Shown piece after piece: positions 1 to 5,592 of a DNA stretch of 5,626 nucleotides. This DNA comes from Opitutaceae bacterium (GTDB lineage Bacteria > Verrucomicrobiota > Verrucomicrobiae > Opitutales > Opitutaceae), in the NCBI GenBank assembly GCA_031266495.1, contig JAISAX010000638.1, positions 1 through 5,626 on the forward strand. The letters are read 5' to 3'. Both the position numbers and the translations under genes were made by a program. A model generated the notes under the pieces. The model saw nothing but the letters and a program-made list of their open reading frames with translations, was not told the DNA's origin and ran no database searches. The first letter of the stretch is position 1. Each line of letters opens with the position of its first letter.

Positions 1-20
1 GGGGGGGGGCCCCGCCCCCC
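1..20 (-). terminator. Possible G/C hairpin after uup
   Basis: Beyond the uup stop the minus strand reads G6, C, G4, C9 to the window edge. Bases 20-15 can pair with 1-6 to give a stem of six G-C pairs, about 14 bases past the stop codon. No T-run is visible, because the window ends, so an intrinsic terminator cannot be confirmed. It may be only low-complexity DNA. Confidence 0.2.
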
Positions 21-34
21 GCGCGCGCATAGTG

Positions 35-1903
35 TCACTCCGCCGCCGCCGCCGCCGTCGCTTCCAGATCTTCCCAGCGTGCAAGCGCTGTCGTCAGTTC
101 CTCTTCGATCGCTGCCATCCGCGTGCGCACTTCGCCGGCCGCGCCGGGCTCGCGCTGGTAGGTCGCCGGGGTGGCCAGCCGCGCGGTCAGCTCCGCTTGT
201 TCGGTCTCCAGCTTTTCGATACGCGCGGGGAGGGCGGCGAGTTCGTCGCGTTCCCGGTTCGTGGGCTTGCGCGGGCGCGCCGTTCCGGGGGCCGGCGATG
301 GAGTTTCGGCCTTGGCGGAGTTTTCCGTATCACCCGGGGTTTGGGTTTTCGGGGTCGGGGTCGGGGTGCCCGCAGGGGCGGGCTTCCGCGCCTGTTCGGC
401 CTGCCAGTCGGTGTAGCCGCCGATGTATTCGGCGACGTGGCCTTCGCCTTCGAATACGTAAAGGCTCGTCACCACCTCGTCCAGAAAGGCGCGGTCGTGG
501 CTCACCATGATCAGCGTGCCGGCAAATTCGACGAGCAGGTTTTCCAGCAACTCGAGTGTCTCGGCATCGAGGTCGTTGGTCGGTTCGTCGAGCACGAGGA
601 GGTTGGCCGGCCGGGTGAAGAGGCGGGCGAGGAGGAGTCGGTTGCGTTCGCCGCCGGATAGCACGCGGGCGGGGGTGCGGGCGCGGTCGGGTTCGAAGAG
701 AAAGTCCTGGAGGTAGCTGATGATGTGTTTTGTTTTCCCCGCGATGGTTACGGTCGTGTTGCCGTCGGCCACGTTGTCGGCGACGGTTTTCGCGTCGTCG
801 ATCTGCGCGCGGAGTTGGTCGAGATAGACGATTTCGAGTTGCGTGCCGTGCTTGAGTGTGCCGCCGGTCGGCTGGAGTTGGCCGAGGAGCAGCTTGATAA
901 GGGTGGTTTTGCCCGCGCCGTTGGGGCCGATGAGGCCGATCTTGTCGCCGCGCGTGATGGTGGCGGTGAAGTCGCGCAGGAGCGGGGGCTGGGGGGGAGG
1001 GGGGGGCCAGGCAAAGGAGAGGTTTTCGGCGTCGATGACTTTGACGCCGGATTCGCCCGCGGTGGTCAGGCGGAGGGTGGCGGTGCCGGTGCGGGCGCGG
1101 CGGTTGCGGCGTTCGGCGCGGAGGGCGGCGAGTTGTTCGAGGCGGGCCGCGGCTTGGGTGCGGCGCGCGCTCGGCTGGCGGCGCGACCATTCTTCTTCTT
1201 GCGCGAGTTTTTTGTCGGCGGTGGCTTGCTGGCGTTCTTCGGCTTCGAGGCGTTCCTGGCGGCGGGCAAGAAATGTGTCGTAGGGGCAGGCCCGGTTGGT
1301 GAGCACGCCGCGGTCGAGTTCGACAATGCGGCCGGCGAGTTTGCGGAGGAAGGCGCGGTCGTGGGTGACGAAAATGAGGCCGGTTTTTTCCGTCTGCAAA
1401 AATTCCTCCAGCCAGAGGATGCTGGCGAGGTCGAGGTGGTTGGTGGGTTCGTCGAGCAGGAGCAGGTCGGGCGCGCTGGCGAGGGCGCGGGCGAGGAGTA
1501 CGCGGCGTTTGAGGCCGCCGGAGAGCGGGGCGACTTCGGCGGCGGGCGGGAGTTGCATCCGGTCGAGGAGTTGTTCGAGGCGGATTTCCTGCTCCCAGTC
1601 CTCTTCGTGCGCGGTGGCGGGGCGGAGCCCGGCGGCGACAAAGTCGTGGATGGTGCCGGGGGGCTCGACTTCGGCGGGGATTTCCTGGGGGAGCCGGGCG
1701 AAGTGCGCGCCGGGTTGGCGGAAGATTTCGCCGGTGTCGGGCTTCATGTCGCCGGCGATGAGCTTCATGAGGGTGGACTTGCCCGCGCCGTTGCGCCCTA
1801 CGAGGCACACGCGTTCACCTGGATCGACCTGGAGGTTGATGTGGTCGAGAACCGGCGGTCCGCCGAAGGCATGGGAAACGTCGAGCATGGTGAGCAGCGC
1901 CAT
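35..1903 (-). CDS. uup: ABC-F family ATPase, Uup type
   Basis: Soluble tandem ATPase of the ABC-F family, with no membrane segments, so not a transporter. Relatives act on the ribosome, and E. coli Uup also binds DNA and affects transposon excision. The 622-residue product (E. coli Uup is about 635) has NBD1 with Walker A GRNGAGKST (36-44), signature LSGG (127-130), Walker B with DEP (151-153) and switch His181. NBD2 has GPNGAGKTT (326-334), LSGGE (415-419), DEP (439-441) and His469. A charged helical linker lies at about 210-290 and contains ARRTQ, as in Uup. A Pro/Thr-rich tether (505-545) leads to a predicted coiled-coil C-terminal domain (546-622) ending in poly-Ala. Both Walker B glutamates (152, 440) are present. 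The frame stays open upstream to 2284, inside mutL, but homology begins at MALLTMLDVS, so I chose ATG 1903; ATG 1888 is an alternative. No Shine-Dalgarno is visible. NBD2 carries an unusual PPPPPQPP tract at 300-307. The family call is firm; the exact cellular role is inferred. Confidence 0.93.
   Translation of the reverse strand: MALLTMLDVSHAFGGPPVLDHINLQVDPGERVCLVGRNGAGKSTLMKLIAGDMKPDTGEIFRQPGAHFARLPQEIPAEVEPPGTIHDFVAAGLRPATAHEEDWEQEIRLEQLLDRMQLPPAAEVAPLSGGLKRRVLLARALASAPDLLLLDEPTNHLDLASILWLEEFLQTEKTGLIFVTHDRAFLRKLAGRIVELDRGVLTNRACPYDTFLARRQERLEAEERQQATADKKLAQEEEWSRRQPSARRTQAAARLEQLAALRAERRNRRARTGTATLRLTTAGESGVKVIDAENLSFAWPPPPPQPPLLRDFTATITRGDKIGLIGPNGAGKTTLIKLLLGQLQPTGGTLKHGTQLEIVYLDQLRAQIDDAKTVADNVADGNTTVTIAGKTKHIISYLQDFLFEPDRARTPARVLSGGERNRLLLARLFTRPANLLVLDEPTNDLDAETLELLENLLVEFAGTLIMVSHDRAFLDEVVTSLYVFEGEGHVAEYIGGYTDWQAEQARKPAPAGTPTPTPKTQTPGDTENSAKAETPSPAPGTARPRKPTNRERDELAALPARIEKLETEQAELTARLATPATYQREPGAAGEVRTRMAAIEEELTTALARWEDLEATAAAAAE
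984..1006 (+). other. G-run cluster within uup
   Basis: On the plus strand G5 (984-988), G7 (991-997) and G8 (999-1006) are separated only by CT and A. The opposite strand encodes the PPPPPQPP tract of the Uup-type protein. The G-rich strand is the template for uup and could fold as a G-quadruplex. The long mononucleotide runs are also prone to slippage, which would frameshift the second ATPase domain. Confidence 0.6.
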
Positions 1904-1930
1904 TGGTAGAAGTTGCGAGAAATGAGGGGG

Positions 1931-1960
1931 GTATGTGGGAGCATGCAAGCCTGCCGTCAA
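1931..1960 (-). promoter_or_regulatory. Weak candidate promoter for uup
   Basis: On the minus strand TTGACG (1960-1955) matches the -35 consensus at five of six positions. ACATAC (1936-1931) lies 18 bases downstream as a poor -10. Transcription would start near 1924, leaving a leader of about 20 bases. An imperfect stem (1949-1955 with 1961-1967, one mismatch) overlaps the -35. An A+T-richer patch at about 1980-2012 is the other place a promoter might lie. The 238-base gap after mutL makes a separate uup promoter plausible, but this specific call is weak. Confidence 0.2.
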
Positions 1961-2050
1961 GGCGGGCGCCCGAACGGGTGTAATTGAAGGATTTGTAAGG
2001 AAATTAACCTGTTCACGGATCAAGTCGTGGCCGGTCACGATCGGGGGGCC

Positions 2051-2134
2051 TTGGTGCGCTCCTTTCGCCGATTGGTGCGCACTTCCCGCCGATTGGTGCG
2101 CACTTCCCGCCGGTTTGTGCGTACATCCCGGGTC
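2051..2134. repeat. Four 21-bp tandem repeats between mutL and uup
   Basis: Four head-to-tail units of exactly 21 bp occupy 2051-2071, 2072-2092, 2093-2113 and 2114-2134. Units 2 and 3 differ only at the last base. Unit 1 matches them at 17 of 21 positions and unit 4 at 14 of 21. On the plus strand the unit starts TTGGTGCGCAC and continues TTCCCGCC. In units 2 and 3 the core GTGCGCAC is a perfect palindrome; unit 1 has GTGCGCTC and unit 4 GTGCGTAC. The array starts seven bases beyond the mutL stop and ends 148 bases upstream of the uup start. Role unknown: possibilities are a protein-binding array, a dispersed repeat family or a decaying minisatellite. It has no T-run or long stem of a terminator. 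Confidence 0.9.
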
Positions 2135-2141
2135 ACGGTTC

Positions 2142-4001
2142 CTAACGCTGGAAACGGCGGTTGAGTTCGCCGTGGGTGAGTTCGACGTGGGTGGGGCGAC
2201 CGGCGGGGCTGGTGTGCGGGGCGGCGCAGGCGAAGAGTTGCGCGACGAGCGTCTGCATTGTGGCGGCGGTGGGCGTCCCGGCAAGGCTCACGGCGCGGGC
2301 GGCGGAGAGGCGGGTGAGAAACTGGCGGGCGGCGGCAAGGTCGCGCTCGGGGAGTTGCCCGTCGCGCAGGGCGCCGAGCAGGTCGCGCAGGAAGGGGGAC
2401 GCGGCGGCGGGGTCCATCCAGTCGGGAATGCCTTCGATGCGGAAAAAATTGCGGCCGAATTCGGCGACCTCGAAACCGTGCCCGGAGAGGAATTTTAACC
2501 GGTCGGTGAGGAGCGCGCTGGCAACGGGATCGAGTTCGAGCGGGATGGGGAGGAGCAGGCGTTGCGTGGCGACGGTGTGGTCGGCAAACTGTTTTTCGAT
2601 CCGCTCGAAAAGGATGCGTTCCTGCGCGGCGCGGCGATCGAGGAGGACGAGGCCGGCGGCGGTTTCGAAGAGCGCATACGTGCCGTGCGCCAGCCCGATG
2701 TAGCGCCAGGCGGTGGCCGCCGGCATCGTCAACCGGGGTTCGGGAGGCCGGAGTTGGGGAGGGGCGGAGCTGGAGGGAGGGGAGGGGGGCGGCGAGTCTG
2801 CCGGTCGCGGGAGAGAAGGCGTCCGGGCAGCGGCAGCCGGAGCATATGTCCCCTGTGTCTCCTCTGTCCCATAGGTCCCATGTCCGGAGGCTGCCGCCGG
2901 CGCGGCGGCGGTGCGGAGTTGCGGAAGAGCCGGGGAGAGGGGAGATATGGGAGGTATGAGAGCTGTGGGAGATATGGGCGGCGAGGCGGGAGAAGGCGTG
3001 GGCGGCGCGGAGAGTTCGCGGAGGGTTTGCAGGATGCCGCGGATGACAAAACCGCGCACTTGCGGCTCGCTGCGGAAACGTACCTCGCGTTTGGCGGGGT
3101 GGACGTTGACGTCCACGAGCGCGGAGTCGATGTCGAGGAAGAGAAAGGCCGCCGGATAGCGGCCTTTGGGGAGGGTGTCGTGGTAGCTTTCGATCAGCGC
3201 GTAGGCGAGGGTGCGGTTGTCCACGGGGCGCTGGTTGACGAAGGTGATCATCTCGTGGCGCGTGGCGCGTCCGGCGCTGCCGGGGCGGGCGATGAGGCCG
3301 CGCAGTTCCATGCCGTCCTGGTGGGTGTCCACGGGGATGAGGGTTTCGGCGAGCTGGTTGCCGAAAATCTCGGCAACGCGGTCGCGGAGTCCGGGGCACT
3401 CGGGCGAGCGGAAGATGACGCGGCCGTTTTCGATCAGGGTGAAGGAGACGGTGGGGAAGGCCAGGGCGTAGAGGCGGACGCAGGTGATGATGTGCGCGGA
3501 TTCGGTGGCGTCCGTCTTGAGGAATTTGCGGCGGGCGGGGACGGAGTTGAAGAGTTGGGCGACCTCGATGCGCGTGCCGGTGGCGCGTCCGCATTCGCGC
3601 ACGTGGACGAGGCGGCCGCCGTTGACGAGGATCTCGGTGCCGGCGTCGCTGCCGGCGGGGCGCGTCTGTAAGGTGAAACGGGATACGCTGGCGACGGAGG
3701 GGAGCGCCTCGCCGCGGAAGCCGAAGGAGCCGAGGCGGTTGAGATCGTCGGCGGCGGAGATCTTGCTGGTGGCGTGGCGTTCGATGGCGAGGAGGGCGTC
3801 GTCGCGCAACATGCCGTGGCCGTTGTCCTCGATGCGGATGAGGGCGCGGCCGCCGTGGGAAAACTCCACTTCGATGCGCGTGGCGCCGGCGTCGAGGGAA
3901 TTTTCGACGAGTTCCTTGACGACGGCTGAGGGGCGTTCGATCACCTCGCCGGCGGCGATCTGGTTGGCGACGCGGTCGGGGAGTCGGCGGACGGGTTTCA
4001 T
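2142..4001 (-). CDS. mutL: DNA mismatch repair protein MutL
   Basis: Dimeric GHKL ATPase that couples MutS mismatch recognition to downstream incision and excision. The 619-residue product has a canonical N-terminal domain: NQIAAGEVIERP (13-24), catalytic Glu30 and Asn34 in VVKELVENSLDAG, DNGHG (59-63), GFRGEAL (94-100), GTRIEV and VPARRKFL (142-161), FVNQRPV (254-260), and NVHPAK with Lys304 (299-304). A Pro/Ser/Ala-rich, probably disordered linker (about 331-425) carries two 9-bp repeat patches. The C-terminal dimerization domain (about 430-619) has the endonuclease-type layout, but its metal ligands are changed: DRRAAQERILFE (455-466) for DQHA(x)2E(x)4E, AAR (567-569) for ACR, and SPAGRP (598-603) for CPHGRP. 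The final FQR matches the family F-x-R, and QRLLLP (480-485) sits where a beta-clamp-binding motif is expected. I infer normal ATPase function but impaired or absent endonuclease activity. The start at 4001 is fixed by the conserved N-terminus; there is no obvious ribosome-binding site. The gene follows argH after 59 bases. Confidence 0.97.
   Translation of the reverse strand: MKPVRRLPDRVANQIAAGEVIERPSAVVKELVENSLDAGATRIEVEFSHGGRALIRIEDNGHGMLRDDALLAIERHATSKISAADDLNRLGSFGFRGEALPSVASVSRFTLQTRPAGSDAGTEILVNGGRLVHVRECGRATGTRIEVAQLFNSVPARRKFLKTDATESAHIITCVRLYALAFPTVSFTLIENGRVIFRSPECPGLRDRVAEIFGNQLAETLIPVDTHQDGMELRGLIARPGSAGRATRHEMITFVNQRPVDNRTLAYALIESYHDTLPKGRYPAAFLFLDIDSALVDVNVHPAKREVRFRSEPQVRGFVIRGILQTLRELSAPPTPSPASPPISPTALIPPISPLSPALPQLRTAAAPAAASGHGTYGTEETQGTYAPAAAARTPSLPRPADSPPPSPPSSSAPPQLRPPEPRLTMPAATAWRYIGLAHGTYALFETAAGLVLLDRRAAQERILFERIEKQFADHTVATQRLLLPIPLELDPVASALLTDRLKFLSGHGFEVAEFGRNFFRIEGIPDWMDPAAASPFLRDLLGALRDGQLPERDLAAARQFLTRLSAARAVSLAGTPTAATMQTLVAQLFACAAPHTSPAGRPTHVELTHGELNRRFQR
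2847..2882 (-). repeat. 9-bp imperfect repeat in mutL linker (x-G-T units)
   Basis: In the mutL sense direction four 9-bp units near TATGGGACA run from 2882 to 2847. They encode HGT-YGT-EET-QGT (residues 374-385), with a further Tyr starting a fifth unit. The patch is richer in A and T than the surrounding coding DNA and lies in the variable linker between the ATPase and C-terminal domains. The unit is three codons, so gain or loss keeps the frame. The repeat is visible directly; a slippage origin is inferred. Confidence 0.75.
2934..2978 (-). repeat. 9-bp imperfect repeat in mutL linker (P-I-S units)
   Basis: Five 9-bp units in the mutL sense direction, 2978 to 2934, encode PIS-PTA-LIP-PIS-PLS (residues 342-356). 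Units 1 and 4 are identical, CCCATATCT; the others are degenerate. This is a second 9-bp array in the same linker, about 50 bp from the x-G-T array and with a different unit sequence. The Pro-rich product is expected to be disordered. Confidence 0.75.
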
Positions 4002-4060
4002 TGCGACGAGGTTCTAAAAAACATTTAACCCGGTTCGCTCAAGATTTCCGTGCTGGTTTT

Positions 4061-5521
4061 TCAGGCGAGGGTTTTATTCCAGCGGGCGAGTTGTTTTTTG
4101 ATCTGCGCGGGGCCGGGCATGCCGGTGCCGCGGCGTCTGGCGAGGGCGCGTTTGAGGTCGAAGACCGTGGCCCAGTCGTCGCCGTAGCCGGGATGGAGTT
4201 TTTTCACTTCGGCCGCGGGGAGTTCGTTGAGCGGGAGCTTCCGTTTCTCGGCGAGTTTGACGACGGCGCCGACGGCGTGGTGCGCTTCGCGAAAGGGGAC
4301 GCCGCGCTCCACGAGGTAGTCGGCGAGGTCGGTGGCGAGGAGCGCGGGGTCGGCGACGGCGGCGGCGCAGGCGTCGCGGTTGATGCGCGTGCCCGCGAGG
4401 GTGCCGGCGAGAACGTCGGCGCAGAGGGCGGTCTGGTCGTGGCTGTCGAAGACGGGCGGCTTGTCTTCCTGGAGGTCGCGGTTGTAGGTGAGCGGGAGGC
4501 CCTTCGCGAGGGTGAGGAGGGTGTGGAGGTTGCCCTGGAGGCGGGCGGACTTGCCGCGAAGCAGTTCGCAGGAATCGGGGTTTTTCTTTTGCGGCATGAG
4601 CGAGGAACCGGTGCAAAAGGCGTCGGGCAGATCGGCGAAGCGGAACTCCGCACTGGCCCAGAGAATGAGGTCTTCGGCGATGCGCGAGCCGTGGACGCCG
4701 AAGAGGGCGCAGGCGGTGGCGTACTCGATGAAGAGGTCGCGGTCGGCGACGGCGTCCATGGAGTTTTGCGTGACGCGCGGGCGACCTTTGGCGTCAACGA
4801 AGCCGAGTTTTCGCGCGGTGTATTCGCGGTCGATGGGCAGGGTGGTGCCGGCGATGGCGCCGGAGCCGAGGGGAGACCAGTTGGCGTGGTCGGCGACGAC
4901 GGCGAGGCGCTCGCGGTCGCGCTGGAGCATTTCCATCCAGGCGAAGAGGTGATGGGCGAGGGCCACGGGCTGGGCGCGCTGGAGGTGGGTGTAGCCGGGG
5001 ATGAGCACATCGCCCTCGCGGCGGGCGAGGGAGAGGAGCGCGCGCTGGGCCTGGACGATCCGTTCGCCGAGGGCGGCGCAGGAGTACTTGAACCAGAGAC
5101 GCATGTCGGTGGCCACCTGGTCGTTGCGGCTGCGGGCGGTGTGGAGTCTGGCGGCGGCGGGCGCGCGGGCGGTGAGGGCCTGCTCGATGTTCATGTGCAC
5201 GTCCTCGAGCCGCGTGTTCCAGGCGAACTTGCCGGCCTGGATTTCGTGGAGGATGGCGTCGAGGCCGGCGTGGATGGCGTCGCGTTCTTTGGCGGTGATG
5301 AGGCCGACGTGGGCGAGCATGGCGGAGTGGGCCTTGCTGCCGGCGATATCGAAGGGAGCGAGGCGGTGGTCGAACGACACCGATTCGCTGAAGCGGAGCA
5401 TCAGTTCGGCCGGGCCGGACGAGAAGCGTCCGCCCCAGGTGGCCTGGGCTCTGGCCGAGGTTTTGGCCGTTTTTCCGGCCGGATTTTTTTTCGCCATGTT
5501 TTTCGCCATGTTTTTCGCCAT
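4061..5521 (-). CDS. argH: Argininosuccinate lyase
   Basis: Catalyses the last step of arginine synthesis, cleaving argininosuccinate to arginine and fumarate, as a cytosolic homotetramer of the fumarase/aspartase superfamily. The 486-residue product shows [10 protein letters not shown] (28-37), the [13 protein letters not shown] substrate region (127-139), [10 protein letters not shown] (176-185) with conserved His179, [11 protein letters not shown] (216-226) and the superfamily signature [12 protein letters not shown] (305-316) with the catalytic serine loop (Ser306/Ser307). The C-terminus has the usual [13 protein letters not shown] arrangement. All expected catalytic regions are present, so it should be active. 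The family usually runs near 460 residues; the excess is a Lys-rich N-terminal leader. That leader begins [12 protein letters not shown] from a 12-bp tandem repeat, giving three in-frame ATG codons (5521, 5509, 5497). The longest is annotated, but any of them could be used, because none has a Shine-Dalgarno sequence. No arginine operator is recognisable upstream. Confidence 0.97.
   Translation of the reverse strand: MAKNMAKNMAKKNPAGKTAKTSARAQATWGGRFSSGPAELMLRFSESVSFDHRLAPFDIAGSKAHSAMLAHVGLITAKERDAIHAGLDAILHEIQAGKFAWNTRLEDVHMNIEQALTARAPAAARLHTARSRNDQVATDMRLWFKYSCAALGERIVQAQRALLSLARREGDVLIPGYTHLQRAQPVALAHHLFAWMEMLQRDRERLAVVADHANWSPLGSGAIAGTTLPIDREYTARKLGFVDAKGRPRVTQNSMDAVADRDLFIEYATACALFGVHGSRIAEDLILWASAEFRFADLPDAFCTGSSLMPQKKNPDSCELLRGKSARLQGNLHTLLTLAKGLPLTYNRDLQEDKPPVFDSHDQTALCADVLAGTLAGTRINRDACAAAVADPALLATDLADYLVERGVPFREAHHAVGAVVKLAEKRKLPLNELPAAEVKKLHPGYGDDWATVFDLKRALARRRGTGMPGPAQIKKQLARWNKTLA
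5465..5491 (+). terminator. Terminator-like element antisense to argH start
   Basis: On the plus strand GGCCG (5465-5469) and CGGCC (5476-5480) form a five-pair stem with a six-base loop, followed three bases later by T8 (5484-5491). This looks like a short intrinsic terminator for transcription running antisense out of argH. The same bases are needed to encode the Lys-rich leader of argH, so it may be coincidental. Confidence 0.2.
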
Positions 5522-5522
5522 G
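5487..5522 (-). repeat. Three 12-bp repeats over the argH start codon
   Basis: Three identical 12-bp units (plus strand TTTTTCGCCATG) occupy 5487-5498, 5499-5510 and 5511-5522. In the argH sense direction each contributes ATGGCGAAAAA, so the start codon is triplicated in frame. The last unit runs into an A8 tract (sense strand, 5491-5484). Repeat-number change would lengthen or shorten the N-terminal leader by four residues and add or remove a start codon without shifting the frame. Confidence 0.9.
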
Positions 5523-5592
5523 TCTGGTGGTGCGTTGTCTGGAAGCGGAAACGCTCGCGGGCGCCGGGCGGGCGCGCAATGCGAAAGGCGCC

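Noticed and set aside
41..58. GCC triplet repeat at the uup 3' end
   Set aside because: It encodes the terminal poly-Ala of the coiled-coil domain and is ordinary for G+C-rich genes.
725..1909. Plus-strand open frame of 394 residues opposite uup
   Set aside because: It is a mirror of the uup codons in G+C-rich DNA, Gly/Glu/Ala-rich with no recognisable domain. The minus-strand frame has complete ATPase motifs.
1963..1972. Perfect 10-bp palindrome CGGGCGCCCG upstream of uup
   Set aside because: It is short and composed only of G and C, and is likely by chance at this composition. There is no second copy to support an operator.
1904..2284. N-terminal extension of the uup reading frame by 127 residues, to 2284
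   Set aside because: It overlaps the conserved C-terminus of mutL and translates the 21-bp repeats as low-complexity sequence. Homology to the ABC-F family begins only at ATG 1903.
2035..3594. Minus-strand 519-residue frame ending in repeated VRTNRRE
   Set aside because: Most of it is an Arg/Pro-rich alternative frame of mutL. The repeat ending comes from the 21-bp array and does not make it a gene.
2562..3671. Plus-strand 369-residue Gly/Arg-rich frame opposite mutL
   Set aside because: It is a shadow frame of mutL with biased composition and no motif.
4002..4060. Terminator or promoter between argH and mutL
   Set aside because: AACCGGGTT has a one-base loop and cannot form a useful hairpin, although a T6 run follows. 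TTGAGC followed by T-rich sequence is too weak for a promoter call. Read-through from argH is equally likely.
5561..5575. Hairpin GCGCC-GGGCG-GGCGC upstream of argH
   Set aside because: A five-pair stem is expected by chance in DNA this rich in G and C. It has no T-run and no resemblance to a known riboswitch or arginine operator.
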